Shown here: positions 50,985-62,974 of the stretch, in pieces
Position numbering within the stretch: position 1 is the stretch's first letter
How the letters are laid out: each line of letters starts with the position of its first letter
DNA from: Burkholderiaceae bacterium
Lineage (GTDB): Bacteria > Pseudomonadota > Gammaproteobacteria > Burkholderiales > Burkholderiaceae_C
Direction of reading: 5' to 3'
Length of the DNA stretch: 64,000 bases
NCBI GenBank assembly: GCA_026125795.1
Contig: JAHCKM010000004.1
Location: forward strand, 248,001-312,000
Notes under the pieces: generated by a model
The model's database searches: none
The model's input: the letters and a program-made list of their open reading frames with translations, nothing else
Told to the model about the DNA's origin: nothing
Program-made: the position numbers and the translations under genes

Positions 50985-52150
50985 GCGCGGCGTGCACGAC
51001 GCAGCCGCGCCAGCCACACCAGGGCCCCCGCCGTGGCGGCGATCGGCACCAGCGACGCCAGGTTCATCCACTGCCAGCCGCCGGTGGTGACCAGCGCACC
51101 GGAGCTGAACGACGTGATCGCCATCGTCGCCATCACGCTGGTGTCCATGGCGGCCTGCGCGGTGGTTCTCTCGTTGGGTCGGTAGGTCTCCGTGAACAGC
51201 GTCGTGCCGCCGATGTAGAGGAAGTTCCAGCCGACCCCGAGCGCCGCCAGCGCGCCGGCGAAGTGCATCACGTCCTCTCCCGACAGCGCGAACAGCACGC
51301 ATCCGAGGTTGAGCAGCGCACCGGTGGTCATCATCGGCAGCACGCCCACGCGCTTGATCAGGTGCCCGGTGAAGAAGCTGGGCACGAACATGGCGAGCAC
51401 ATGCACCTCCAGCACCAGCGCGGCGGCGCTGAACGGATGCTTGCATTGCTGCATCGCGATCGGCGTGGCCGCCATCAGCAGGTTCATCACGCCATAGCCG
51501 AGCGCGGCCGAGACAATGGCCACCACAAAGTTCGGCTGCCGCGCGAGCTCGCGCAGCGGGCGCCCGGGGGCGGCACTGCTGCCGGCTTCATGCAGCGGCG
51601 GAAACGGGATCCGGCGTATCAGCAGCCAGGCCACCACGGCCACCCCCATCAAGGCGACGTAGGCGCCGGTGAACGGCTGCGCCATCAGGTCGCGCGTGGC
51701 GGTGGCGAGGTTGGGGCCCAGCACGCCGCCGAGGATGCCGCCGGCCAGCACCCACGAGATCGCGCGCTCCTTGTACGAGACGTCGACCACCTCGATCGCC
51801 GCAAAGCGGTACAGCGCGCCGTTGGCGTTGTAGTAGCCCGCCAGCACGGTGGCCACGAGCAGCAGCGGAAAGCTGCGCAGCGTGGCGGCCAGCGCACACA
51901 GCGCCGCCGACACAATGGCCACGCCGAGCCCGATCTGAAAGCAGGTGCTGCGGCCATAGCGCCGCTGGTGCCGCGCCACCAGCGGCGCCGCCAGCGCGCC
52001 ACCGCCGACGTAGGCCATGATCGGCAGCGTCGCCATCCAGCCCAGCGGCGCGAGCTGCAGCCCGACCAGGCCGTTGATCGCGATGAAGGTGACGTTGTTG
52101 GTGAAGAACAGACCCTGACACAGGGTCAACAACAAGAGGTTCCGGTTCAT
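50957..52150 (-). CDS. MFS transporter
   Basis: 397 residues with about twelve membrane helices in two halves, opening MNRNLLLLTLCQGLFFTNNVTF. Family marks such as ARHQRRYGRSTCFQIG (after helix 2) and LALSG-type loop LIKRVGVLPMM (after helix 8) fit a drug or metabolite exporter of unknown substrate. The start ATGA overlaps the rsmE stop, and the ribosome binding site GGAGG is supplied by the family A repeat at 52152. The 3' end overlaps rlmL. Confidence 0.88.
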   Translation of the reverse strand: MNRNLLLLTLCQGLFFTNNVTFIAINGLVGLQLAPLGWMATLPIMAYVGGGALAAPLVARHQRRYGRSTCFQIGLGVAIVSAALCALAATLRSFPLLLVATVLAGYYNANGALYRFAAIEVVDVSYKERAISWVLAGGILGGVLGPNLATATRDLMAQPFTGAYVALMGVAVVAWLLIRRIPFPPLHEAGSSAAPGRPLRELARQPNFVVAIVSAALGYGVMNLLMAATPIAMQQCKHPFSAAALVLEVHVLAMFVPSFFTGHLIKRVGVLPMMTTGALLNLGCVLFALSGEDVMHFAGALAALGVGWNFLYIGGTTLFTETYRPNERTTAQAAMDTSVMATMAITSFSSGALVTTGGWQWMNLASLVPIAATAGALVWLARLRRARRAQPPEGAVS

Positions 52151-52953
52151 CCAGCCTCCGACGAGCCGCCTCTAGGAGGCTGGTGCCCCCTTGGGGGCAG
52201 CGAACGAAGTGAGGCGCCATCGGGCTCATGATCCTCCAGTGCCAGCCAGGCCAGCGCCGCCAGCGGCGCTGTGTCGGAGCGCAGCACGCGCGCGCCCAAC
52301 GAGCAGGCGACGAAGCCGGCGGCGCGCGCCGCCGCCTCCTCGCCGGCGGTGAATCCGCCTTCGGGCCCGCTCAGCAGCACCACCGCGTCGCCCCCGCTGC
52401 GCGCCGGCGGCCACGGTTGCGCATCGTCCAGCGAGAGCAGCCAGCGCGTATTGGCGGCAACGGCTGCCGACGCGCGCAGCCAATCGGGCAGAGCCACCGG
52501 CGCTTCGATCGGCGGCACCCGGTTGCGCCCGCATTGTTCGCAGGCGGCAACGGCCACCGCTCGCCAATGCGCCGCCTTGCGCTGGGCACGCTCGCCGGCC
52601 ACACGCAGCACCGAACGCTCGCACACCAGCGGCTGGATCGTCGCCGCGCCCAGCTCGGTGGCCTTCTCGATCAGCGCGTCCATGCGCTCGTTGGCCGGCA
52701 TGCCGACCGCGAGCGTCACGCGCAGCGCCAGCTCGCGCTCGATCGCCTGATGGCGCAGTGTGCGCACGCGCACCTCGCGGCGCGTCATGGCGGTGACGGC
52801 GCCCGCCCATTCGCCGCCGTGGCCGTCGAACAGCGTCAGCGCGGCGCCCGGCTGCAACCGCAACACCTGCACATGGCGCGCACCGGTGGCGCCCAGCCCC
52901 AGCTCCATCCCCGGCGCCAATGGTTGATCGACATGGATGCGCGGCACCGGCAT
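52147..52953 (-). CDS. rsmE: 16S rRNA (uracil1498-N3)-methyltransferase
   Basis: 268 residues from ATG at 52953 (MPVPRIHVDQPL); an upstream in-frame start at 53022 gives non-family sequence. SPOUT-fold marks are KATELGAATIQPLVCERS, AAEQ-like AACEQCGRNRVPPI, LLSGPEGGFTAGE and LGARVLRSDTAPLAAL. It methylates U1498 of 16S rRNA. After LALEDHEPD the family normally ends, but about 20 further residues (GASLRSLPPRGHQPPRGG...) are encoded by an intergenic repeat that has been read through. Confidence 0.92.
   Translation of the reverse strand: MPVPRIHVDQPLAPGMELGLGATGARHVQVLRLQPGAALTLFDGHGGEWAGAVTAMTRREVRVRTLRHQAIERELALRVTLAVGMPANERMDALIEKATELGAATIQPLVCERSVLRVAGERAQRKAAHWRAVAVAACEQCGRNRVPPIEAPVALPDWLRASAAVAANTRWLLSLDDAQPWPPARSGGDAVVLLSGPEGGFTAGEEAAARAAGFVACSLGARVLRSDTAPLAALAWLALEDHEPDGASLRSLPPRGHQPPRGGSSEAG
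52152..52230. repeat. Intergenic repeat, family A, forming the rsmE 3' end
   Basis: The first 24 bases (52152-52175, from CAGCCTCCGACGAG to CCTCTAG) are identical to 56469-56492. An inverted segment CCCCCTTGGGGG and CGAACGAAGTGAGGCGCC follow. It codes for the last part of RsmE and, on the minus strand, carries GGAGG for the MFS gene. Confidence 0.75.
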
Positions 52954-53093
52954 CCCGCGAGTGTCCCACGCGCAGACCTGACGCCGCTCCAGCGGCGCAT
53001 CACGAGCGGGCACCGCCCCCACAAGGGAATCGGCGGGCTTGCGCCTATCTCTCGACTCCCGGCGTCAAGAAAGAACCTCTTGACGCTTAACAG

Positions 53094-54782
53094 CTAGGCC
53101 GCGTCGGGGGTGGGTCGATCCCGCAGCTCGCGGCGCAGGATCTTGCCGACCGGCGTCTTGGGCAGATCCTTGCGGAACTCCACCACCTTGGGCCGCTTGT
53201 AGCCGGTGAGGTTGGCTTCGCAATAGGCGCGCACGTCGGCCTCGCTCAGGCCGGGGTCGCGCTTGACGATCACCACTTTCACCGCCTCGCCGGTCTTGGC
53301 GTCGGACACACCGACCGCGGCCGCCTCGAGCACGCCGGGCATCTGCGTCAGCACGTCTTCCACCTCGTTGGGGTAGACGTTGAAGCCGCTGACCAGGATC
53401 ATGTCCTTCTTGCGGTCGACGATTCTGAAGTAGCCGCGCTCGTCGACCACGCCGATGTCGCCGGTGCGAAAGAAGCCGTCGGCGGTCATCACCTTGGCGG
53501 TCTCGTCGGGTCGCTGCCAGTAGCCGGCCATCACTTGCGGGCCGCGAATGGCGATCTCGCCCGGTGTGCCGAGCGGCACCTCCTTGCCGTCGTCATCGAG
53601 CAGCGCGATCTCGGTGTTGGGCATCGGCAGGCCGATGTTGCCCGAGTAGGCGGTGGTGTCCACCGGATTGCAGGTGGCCCCAGGGCTGGTCTCCGACAGG
53701 CCGTAGCCTTCGCAGATGGGGCAGCCGGTCTTTTCCAGCCACAACCGCGCCGTGGCCTGCTGCACCGCCATGCCGCCGCCGACGCTGATCTTCAGCGAGC
53801 TCCAGTCGACCTTGTCGAAATCGGGGTGGTTGGCCAGTGCGCTGAACAGCGTATTGACCGCCGGAAAACTGTGGAACTTGTGCTGCGACAGCTCCTTGAG
53901 CACCGCCGGGATGTCGCGCGGATTGGGGATCAGGATGTTGCAGCCGCCCATGCGCATCGACAGCATCATGTTCGTGTTGAAGCCGAAGATGTGATACAGC
54001 GGCAGCGCACACACGGTGACGATCTGCTCGCCGGCCGGGATCTTCTTCAGCGCCGGCTGGTACCAGGCCTCGGACTGCAACAGGTTGGCCACCAGGCAAC
54101 GATGCAACAGCACCGCGCCCTTGCTGACGCCGGTGGTACCTCCCGTGTACTGCAGCACCGCGATGTCGTCGGGGCCGATCTTGGGCGCGGTGTAGGTCTT
54201 GCGGCGGCCCTGCGACAGCGCGTCGTTGAAGCGCACCGCCTGCGGCAACGAGAACGCAGGCACCATCTTCTTCACGTTGCGCACCACATGGTTGACGATG
54301 GCGCCCTTGAGAAAGCCGAGCATGTCGCCCATCGCGGCGAGCAGCACCTTCTTCGTCGGCACCGCGTCGAACACTTGCGCCAAGGTGGCGGCGAAGTTCT
54401 CCAGGATGACGATCGCCTTGGCACCCGAATCCTTGAGCTGGTGCTCGAGCTCGCGCGGCGTGTACAGCGGGTTGACGTTCACCACCACGTAGCCGGCTCG
54501 CAGGATCGCCGCGACGGCCACCGGGTACTGCGGCACGTTGGGCAGCATCACCGCGACACGATCGCCCTTGTCGAGGCCGAGCGATTGCAGATAGGCGGCC
54601 AGCGCGCGCGAGGCATCGTCAACCTGGCCGAAGGTGATGCTCTTGCCCATGAACAGATAGGCCGGCAGGTTGCGGTACTTGGTGAAGCTCTCCTCCATCA
54701 GCGTCACCAGCGACGCGTAGAGGTCGACGGGAATCTGCGCCGGCACGCCCGCGGGGTACTGCTTCAGCCAGATCTTCTCCAT
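53094..54782 (-). CDS. fadD: Long-chain fatty acid--CoA ligase
   Basis: 562 residues from ATG at 54782 (MEKIWLKQYPAGVPAQI), matching the FadD N-terminus; an in-frame start at 54926 adds unrelated sequence. AMP-binding motifs are YTGGTTGVSKGAV, GYGLSETSP and GEIAIRGPQVMAGYW; the C-terminal motif is RTGDIGVVDERGYFRIVDRKKDMI. It activates long-chain fatty acids to acyl-CoA for beta-oxidation or lipid synthesis. AGGAG lies 10-14 bases upstream. It stands alone; no other fatty acid genes are adjacent. Confidence 0.93.
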   Translation of the reverse strand: MEKIWLKQYPAGVPAQIPVDLYASLVTLMEESFTKYRNLPAYLFMGKSITFGQVDDASRALAAYLQSLGLDKGDRVAVMLPNVPQYPVAVAAILRAGYVVVNVNPLYTPRELEHQLKDSGAKAIVILENFAATLAQVFDAVPTKKVLLAAMGDMLGFLKGAIVNHVVRNVKKMVPAFSLPQAVRFNDALSQGRRKTYTAPKIGPDDIAVLQYTGGTTGVSKGAVLLHRCLVANLLQSEAWYQPALKKIPAGEQIVTVCALPLYHIFGFNTNMMLSMRMGGCNILIPNPRDIPAVLKELSQHKFHSFPAVNTLFSALANHPDFDKVDWSSLKISVGGGMAVQQATARLWLEKTGCPICEGYGLSETSPGATCNPVDTTAYSGNIGLPMPNTEIALLDDDGKEVPLGTPGEIAIRGPQVMAGYWQRPDETAKVMTADGFFRTGDIGVVDERGYFRIVDRKKDMILVSGFNVYPNEVEDVLTQMPGVLEAAAVGVSDAKTGEAVKVVIVKRDPGLSEADVRAYCEANLTGYKRPKVVEFRKDLPKTPVGKILRRELRDRPTPDAA

Positions 54783-54929
54783 TGGCAAGGCGCTCCTCTC
54801 GCGTGGGCGATTCTCGGCGAGCGCCGCAGGCGGCACGATCAGGGGATTCGATAGCGCTGGCGCGCGAGTCGGCCAGTGCGGCGCCAAGGGTTGTTCCCGC
54901 GGTGCGCAGGCACGCCCGATGAGCACCCC

Positions 54930-55053
54930 GATTCAGGCAGCGACAGCGAGCTGATGAACTACCTGTGGCGCATGGTGGTGCCGATGCGCCGCGAATTCGG
55001 CCGCGCGCTCGACGTGCATCACTTCCTGCACGACCTGGAGTACGCGCGCTTGC

Positions 55054-55056
<3 letters not shown>
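54930..55056 (+). pseudogene. Remnant of a small conserved protein gene (fragment)
   Basis: In the 271-base gap between fadD and pntB the plus strand encodes DSGSDSELMNYLWRMVVPMR followed by REFGRALDVHHFLHDLEYAR. It reads like protein, with sensible codon choice, and recalls the start of short hypothetical proteins of Burkholderiales. The frame continues only as antisense of pntB, so the rest of the gene is missing. I cannot verify the family without a search. Confidence 0.4.
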
Positions 55057-56466
<1,410 letters not shown>

Positions 56467-56468
56467 GG

Positions 56469-56570
56469 CAGCCTCCGACGAGCCGCCTCTAGCCGGCTGG
56501 GCGCCACGGAGCCACGAAGTGGCTCCTTCGGAGCCGTAGGGCAACGAACGGGGTCAGCGTGCGGGTTCAT
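56469..56570. repeat. Intergenic repeat, family A, between pntA and pntB
   Basis: It shares 24 identical bases (56469-56492) with 52152-52175, then diverges into another palindrome, GGAGCCACGAAGTGGCTCC (56508-56526), and GCAACGAACGGGGTCAGCG. On the minus strand it ends with the GGAGG that serves pntB. Confidence 0.75.
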
Positions 56571-56581
56571 GTTTCTCCCGT

Positions 56582-58171
56582 TCACTTGCGGAACATCGCC
56601 AGCATGCGACGCGTGACCGCGAAGCCGCCGAACATGTTGACCGCCGTCAGCGCGAGCGCCACGACGGCCAGCCCGAGGATCAGCGCGTTCGGTCGGTCCG
56701 CGCCGGCGCCCGCGAGGGGCGGCGCGATCTGGATCAGCGCGCCGATGGCGATGATCGACGAGATCGCGTTGGTCACGCTCATCAACGGCGTGTGCAACGA
56801 CGGCGTGACGTTCCAGATCACCATGTAGCCGACAAAGCAGGCCAGCACGAACACCGTGAAGTGCGACAGGAACGACGCCGGCGCGTACAGCCCCACGAGC
56901 GCGAAGAGCAAGACGCCGACACCGAACACGATGGCCAGCGAGCGCATGGACATCGGCTCGCCCGCACCGTGGCCATGCCCCTTGGGTGCGGCCACGGCGA
57001 CCGCCGCGGCTTTGGGCTTCGGCGGCACGGCCGGCAGCTTGGGCGGCGGCGCCGGCCAGGTGACTTCACCGGCCTTGAGCACCGTGAGGCCGCGGATCGC
57101 GTCGTCATCGAAATTGACGTCGATCGTGCCGTCCTTGGTCTTGCACAGCTCTTCGGTCAGGCGCAGCAGGTTGTTCGAGTACAGGGTCGACGACTGCTTG
57201 GCCAGCCGGCTGGCGAGGTCGGTGTAGCCGATGATCGTGACGCCGTGGCGCAGCGCCACCTCGCCCGGTACGGTGAGCTCGCAGTTGCCACCCTGCTCGG
57301 CGGCCATGTCGACGATCACGCTGCCGGGCCGCATGCTTTGCACCATCTCGGCGGTGATCAGCTTGGGCGCCGGCTTGCCGGGGATGAGCGCGGTGGTGAT
57401 GATGATGTCGACCTCCCGGGCCTGCTGCGCGTACATCGCCCGCTGCGCGGCCTGGAAGCCCTCGCTCATCACCTTGGCGTAGCCACCGCCGCCGGAGCCT
57501 TCTTCCTCGTAGTCGACCTTGACGAACTCGCCGCCGAGCGAAACCACCTGGTCGGCCACCTCGGCGCGCGTGTCGTTGGCGCGCACGATGGCGCCCAGGT
57601 TGGCCGCGGTGCCGATGGCCGCCAGCCCCGCCACGCCAGCCCCAGCAATGAACACCTTGGCCGGCGGGATCTTGCCCGCGGCCGTGACCTGGCCGTTGAA
57701 GAAGCGGCCGAAGGCATTGGCGGCCTCGATCACCGCGCGATAGCCGCTGATGCCGGCCATCGAGGTCAGTGCGTCCATCTTCTGCGCCCGCGACAGCTGG
57801 CGCGGCAGGCAGTCGATGGCCAGCACGGTGGCCTTCTTGGCCGCCAATTGCTGCATCAGTTCGGGGTTCTGCGCCGGCCAGACGAAGCCGATCAAGGTGC
57901 CGCCCTCGCGCATCAGGCCCACCTCGCTGGCGCTCGGCGGGCGCACCTTGAAGACGATGTCGGATCGGGCCCACAGCTCGGCAGCGGTGTCCACCACGTC
58001 GGCGCCGGCGGCACGGTAGGTGTCATCGGCGAAATGCGCCGCATCACCCGCGCCGCTTTGCACCGCCACCGAGAAGCCGAGCTTGACGAGCTTTTCAACC
58101 ACGTCGGGCACGGTGGCCACGCGCTTCTCGCCGGCCGCGGTCTCCTTGGGAACTCCAATCCTCAAAGCCAT
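56582..58171 (-). CDS. pntA: NAD(P) transhydrogenase, alpha subunit (single-chain)
   Basis: 529 residues. The soluble NAD-binding domain I (about 1-380) includes IGVPKETAAGEKRVATVP, KVFIAGAGVAGLAAIGTA and DMAAEQGGNCE. An Ala/Pro/Lys linker follows (KLPAVPPKPKAAAVAVAA), then four membrane helices (about 415-525). This is the undivided E. coli-like alpha chain; many Burkholderiales relatives split it into PntAA and PntAB. AGGAG precedes the ATG at 58171. The domain I/II linker has a His-Gly run (KGHGHGAGE). Confidence 0.95.
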   Translation of the reverse strand: MALRIGVPKETAAGEKRVATVPDVVEKLVKLGFSVAVQSGAGDAAHFADDTYRAAGADVVDTAAELWARSDIVFKVRPPSASEVGLMREGGTLIGFVWPAQNPELMQQLAAKKATVLAIDCLPRQLSRAQKMDALTSMAGISGYRAVIEAANAFGRFFNGQVTAAGKIPPAKVFIAGAGVAGLAAIGTAANLGAIVRANDTRAEVADQVVSLGGEFVKVDYEEEGSGGGGYAKVMSEGFQAAQRAMYAQQAREVDIIITTALIPGKPAPKLITAEMVQSMRPGSVIVDMAAEQGGNCELTVPGEVALRHGVTIIGYTDLASRLAKQSSTLYSNNLLRLTEELCKTKDGTIDVNFDDDAIRGLTVLKAGEVTWPAPPPKLPAVPPKPKAAAVAVAAPKGHGHGAGEPMSMRSLAIVFGVGVLLFALVGLYAPASFLSHFTVFVLACFVGYMVIWNVTPSLHTPLMSVTNAISSIIAIGALIQIAPPLAGAGADRPNALILGLAVVALALTAVNMFGGFAVTRRMLAMFRK

Positions 58172-58252
58172 GAACTGAACTCCTCAGGTCTGCGCGGGTA
58201 TGCCGATTTGCATCGCTTGTTCTAGCGGCCGGCGCATTCTGCCAGCCATCGG

Positions 58253-58258
58253 TAGCAT
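58253..58258 (+). promoter_or_regulatory. -10-like box six bases before the nudJ ATG
   Basis: TAGCAT is followed by six bases and ATG at 58265, without a Shine-Dalgarno sequence. The same spacing occurs before argS, mnmA and add. Confidence 0.4.
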
Positions 58259-58264
58259 CGCCCC

Positions 58265-58753
58265 ATGGGCGACACCCGATGGAAAACCAGCGTCACGGTG
58301 GCTGCGATCGTCGAATGCGAAGGGCGCTATCTGCTGGTGGAGGAGCAGACGACCGATGGCTTGCGGCTGAACAACCCCGCCGGCCACCTCGACCCCGGCG
58401 AATCGCCGCTCGAAGCGGTCGTGCGCGAGGCGCTGGAGGAAACCGCGCGCGCGTTCACGCCACGCGCGTTGGTGGGCGTGTACCTGTCGCGTGTGCAGCG
58501 CAACGATCCGCCGACCGACATCACCTATGTGCGCATCGCCTTCAGCGGTGACGTGAGCGAGCCGCTCCCCGGACGTGCGCTCGACCCCGCGATCGTGCGC
58601 ACGCTGTGGATGGCACCTGACGAGCTGCGCGCGAACGCCGCGCGCCATCGCAGTCCGCTTCTGATGCGCTGCATCGACGACCATCGGGCGGGGCGGCGTT
58701 ATCCGCTGGAACTGGTGGTCACGGACCCATCGGTTTACGGTGGCACGCCTTGA
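58265..58753 (+). CDS. nudJ: NUDIX hydrolase, NudJ-like phosphatase
   Basis: 162 residues. The Nudix box spans 40-62 (GHLDPGESPLEAVVREALEE and on), with the REXXEE glutamates for metal binding. E. coli nudJ lies directly beside mnmA and removes phosphate from thiamin and nucleoside di- and triphosphates; here too mnmA follows after 44 bases. It is cytoplasmic. The start has no ribosome binding site, consistent with leaderless initiation. Confidence 0.9.
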   Translation: MGDTRWKTSVTVAAIVECEGRYLLVEEQTTDGLRLNNPAGHLDPGESPLEAVVREALEETARAFTPRALVGVYLSRVQRNDPPTDITYVRIAFSGDVSEPLPGRALDPAIVRTLWMAPDELRANAARHRSPLLMRCIDDHRAGRRYPLELVVTDPSVYGGTP

Positions 58754-58785
58754 CCCTGGTTGTGCGCCCGGGGTGCGCCAAAAAA

Positions 58786-58791
58786 TAGAAT
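58786..58791 (+). promoter_or_regulatory. -10-like box six bases before the mnmA ATG
   Basis: AAAAAATAGAATCAGGCC leads directly into ATG 58798: TAGAAT, six bases, start codon. The A-run makes this the most promoter-like of the set. A TTGTGC lies 20 bases upstream of it, farther than ideal for a -35. Confidence 0.5.
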
Positions 58792-58797
58792 CAGGCC

Positions 58798-59904
58798 ATG
58801 CGCAAGTCTCGCGTGGTGGTCGGCCTGTCCGGCGGGGTCGACTCCGCGGTCGCCGCCTGGCTGCTCAAACGCGACGGCCACGAGGTGGTCGGCATCTTCA
58901 TGAAGAACTGGGAGGATGACGACGACAGCGAATACTGCTCGTCGAACATCGACTTCGTCGATGCCGCCGCTGTGGCCGACGTGATCGGCATCGAACTCGA
59001 GCACGTGAACTTCGCGGCCGAGTACAAGGACCGCGTGTTCGCCGAGTTCTTGCGCGAGTACCTGGCCGGCCGCACGCCGAACCCCGACGTGCTGTGCAAC
59101 GCCGAGATCAAGTTCAAGGCGTTTCTCGACCACGCGCTGCGTTTGGGCGCCGAGAAGATCGCCACCGGCCACTACGCACGCGTGCGCGCCAGCGGCGGCG
59201 CGGTGCAGTTGCTCAAAGGCGTGGACGGCAGCAAGGACCAGAGTTACTTCCTGCACCGCCTGAACCAGGCCCAGCTCGCGCGCACGCTGTTCCCGGTGGG
59301 TGAGCTCAAGAAGACCCAGGTGCGCGAGATCGCGGCCGAAATCAAGTTGCCGAACGCGAAGAAGAAAGACTCCACCGGCATCTGCTTCATCGGCGAGCGG
59401 CCGTTCCGGGAGTTCCTCAACCGCTACCTGAGCCACGAACCGGGTCTGATCGAAGACGAGCGCGGCCGCGCCGTCGGCCGACACGTGGGGCTGAGCTTCT
59501 ACACGCTGGGCCAGCGCCAGGGGCTCGGCATCGGCGGCATCAAGCCGCACAAGGCTGCGCGTGGCGGCGCCGATCACGCGCCGTGGTACGTGGCACGCAA
59601 GGAGCCGGCGCGCAACACGCTGCGCGTCGTGCAAGGGCACGACCACCCTTGGCTGTTGTCGCATCGGCTCGCTGCCACCGACGCGAGTTGGGTCGGCGGC
59701 GCCGCGCCGGCCCGGGGCCGCTATGCTGCCAAGACGCGTTACCGCCAGGCGGACGCGACGTGCACGCTGCAGGAGCCGTCGCCCGCGACCTTCACGTTGG
59801 AGTTCGAGCAGCCGCAATGGGCCGTGACGCCGGGCCAGTCGGCGGTGCTGTACGACGGTGAGGTGTGTCTGGGCGGCGGCGTGATCGACACCAGCACGGC
59901 CTGA
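58798..59904 (+). CDS. mnmA: tRNA-specific 2-thiouridylase MnmA
   Basis: 368 residues. The PP-loop ATP-binding motif is SGGVDS (11-16). Catalytic cysteines are Cys100 ([12 protein letters not shown]) and Cys196 ([10 protein letters not shown]). [15 protein letters not shown] and [13 protein letters not shown] are also conserved. It thiolates U34 of tRNA-Lys, -Glu and -Gln. The gene lacks a Shine-Dalgarno sequence and starts just after a -10-like box. Confidence 0.96.
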   Translation: MRKSRVVVGLSGGVDSAVAAWLLKRDGHEVVGIFMKNWEDDDDSEYCSSNIDFVDAAAVADVIGIELEHVNFAAEYKDRVFAEFLREYLAGRTPNPDVLCNAEIKFKAFLDHALRLGAEKIATGHYARVRASGGAVQLLKGVDGSKDQSYFLHRLNQAQLARTLFPVGELKKTQVREIAAEIKLPNAKKKDSTGICFIGERPFREFLNRYLSHEPGLIEDERGRAVGRHVGLSFYTLGQRQGLGIGGIKPHKAARGGADHAPWYVARKEPARNTLRVVQGHDHPWLLSHRLAATDASWVGGAAPARGRYAAKTRYRQADATCTLQEPSPATFTLEFEQPQWAVTPGQSAVLYDGEVCLGGGVIDTSTA

Positions 59905-60035
59905 AACGGCGCGCGTTAGAGTGCGCCGGGCATGAGCAAACAACGATTGAGTCGTTGGATGCGCCGAGCGCCCCACGAGAATGGCGGCTTTCGCATCACG
60001 GGGCGCGGCCGCCATTCGGTTGTCGGGTAAGGCGT

Positions 60036-60992
60036 TTGAACTTTCAGCAACTGCGTTCGGTGCGCGAGGCGGCACGGCGCGGCTTCAACCTGACCGAGGT
60101 GGCGGCGTCTCTGCACACGTCGCAACCCGGCGTGAGCCGTCAGATTCGCGAGCTCGAGGATGAACTGGGTCTCGAGATCTTCGTGCGTGCCGGCAAACGC
60201 CTCACCGGGCTTACCGCGCCGGGCGAGGCCCTGCTGCCGATCGTCGAGCGGCTGCTGGTCGAAGCCGACAACCTCAAGCGGGCCGGCGACGATTTCGCGC
60301 AGCAGGGGCGCGGCACGCTGCGCATCGCCGCCACGCACTCGCAGGCACGCTACGCGCTGCCGCCGGCGGTGCGTGACTTCCGCACCACGCATCCGCGCGT
60401 GGCGCTGCACATGCACCAGGGATCGCCGCATCAGATCGCACAGATGCTGCTCGACGGCAGCGCCGACGTCGGCATCGCCACCGAGGCGCTGGCGCAATAC
60501 GATGAGTTGCTCGCGCTGCCGTGCTACAGCTGGACCCATGTCGTCGTGGTGCCGCCGCACCATCCGCTGGCGGCCTTCGCTTCACCCGGCGGCGGGTTGA
60601 CGCTGCAGCAGCTGGCGCGCCATCCGATCGTCACCTACGAATCGGGCTACACCGGCCGCGCGCACATCGACCAGGGCTTCGCCAAGGCCGGCCTCGTGCC
60701 CGACGTGGTGCTGCAGGCGATGGACGCCGATGTGATCAAGACCTACGTCGAGCTCGGCCTCGGCGTGGGCATCGTGGCGGCAATCGCCTTCGACGAGGAG
60801 CGCGACACCCACCTGCGTGCGCTCGACGCACGCCACTTGTTCGCGGCCAACATGACGCGACTGGCGGTGCGTCGCGGCGCCTACCTGCGCGACTTCGTCT
60901 ACGACTTCATCGCCGGCTTCGCGCCACCGCTGACCAAGGCGCTGGTGCAGCGCGCGCTCAACGCGCCGCCCGGCACCGACCACGGGCTGTAG
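60036..60992 (+). CDS. CysB-like LysR family regulator
   Basis: 318 residues when started at TTG 60036, giving MNFQQLRSVREAARRGFNLT, which fits the CysB/Cbl N-terminus. No in-frame ATG lies close to the family start; the reading upstream is unrelated. The helix-turn-helix spans about 18-40 (LTEVAASLHTSQPGVSRQIR). The effector domain keeps THSQARYALP and HQGSPHQIAQML, the sulfate/acetylserine-binding region of CysB. AAGG a few bases upstream is a modest ribosome binding site. It converges on the cysTWA genes, which it probably activates under sulfur limitation. Confidence 0.9.
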   Translation: MNFQQLRSVREAARRGFNLTEVAASLHTSQPGVSRQIRELEDELGLEIFVRAGKRLTGLTAPGEALLPIVERLLVEADNLKRAGDDFAQQGRGTLRIAATHSQARYALPPAVRDFRTTHPRVALHMHQGSPHQIAQMLLDGSADVGIATEALAQYDELLALPCYSWTHVVVVPPHHPLAAFASPGGGLTLQQLARHPIVTYESGYTGRAHIDQGFAKAGLVPDVVLQAMDADVIKTYVELGLGVGIVAAIAFDEERDTHLRALDARHLFAANMTRLAVRRGAYLRDFVYDFIAGFAPPLTKALVQRALNAPPGTDHGL

Positions 60993-60998
60993 CGGCCG

Positions 60999-62059
<1,061 letters not shown>

Positions 62060-62063
<4 letters not shown>

Positions 62064-62974
62064 GCTTTGCTCGCTTTGCCGGCCAGCCGCTTCTCGGACT
62101 TGACGCGCTGCTCGACCCCGTACTTCAGCACCAGCGTCACCAGCGCCAGCAGGGCCAGCAGCGACGCCACCGCGAACGCCGCGGCCGACTGGTACTCGTT
62201 GTAGAGGATCTCGACGTGCAGCGGCATCGTGTTGGTCTGGCCGCGGATGTGCCCCGACACCACGCTGACCGCGCCGAACTCGCCCATCGCGCGCGCGTTG
62301 CACAGGATCACGCCGTACAGCAGCGCCCACTTGATGTTGGGCAGCGTCACGCGCCAGAAGATCGACCAGCCGCCGGCGCCGAGCACGCGTGCGGCTTCTT
62401 CCTGCTCGGTGCCCTGCGCCTGCATCAGCGGGACCAGCTCGCGGGCGACGAACGGAAAGGTCACGAACACGGTGGCCAGCACGATGCCGGGCACCGCGAA
62501 GATGACCTTCAGGTCGTGGTCGCGCAGCCATTCGCCGAACCAGCCTTGCAGCCCGAACACCAGTACGTAGATCAGCCCCGAGATCACCGGGCTGACCGAG
62601 AACGGCAGATCGATCAGCGTCAAAAGCACGTTCTTGCCGCGGAACTCGAACTTGGCGATGCTCCATGCGGCGGCGATGCCGAACACCAGGTTCAGCGGCA
62701 CGGCGATGCCGGCGGCGACGAGGGTGAGCTGGATCGCCGACCACGCGTCGGGCTCGACGATCGCGGCCAAGTACACCTCGACGCCCTTCTTGAGCGCCTC
62801 GGCAAAGACGATCGCCAGCGGCAGGAACAGGAAGAACGCCAGGAACGTCAGCGCGCCGCCGATCAGCAGCCATTTGACCCACGGCGGCTCGCTGGTGGCG
62901 CCGCGGATCGCTTGCGGCGCCACGCCGGCGCGCTCGCGCGACGGCAACGGCAGCGCGTTGGCCGGAACGCTCAC
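62060..62974 (-). CDS. cysW: Sulfate ABC transporter permease CysW
   Basis: 304 residues from GTG at 62974, which overlaps the cysT stop by 4 bases and has AGGAGG 9-14 bases upstream. A GTG at 62998 is possible but less well placed. Six membrane helices follow a polar N-terminus of about 30 residues. The inner-membrane loop [21 protein letters not shown] is the ABC contact motif, and [20 protein letters not shown] is typical of CysW. Confidence 0.93.
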
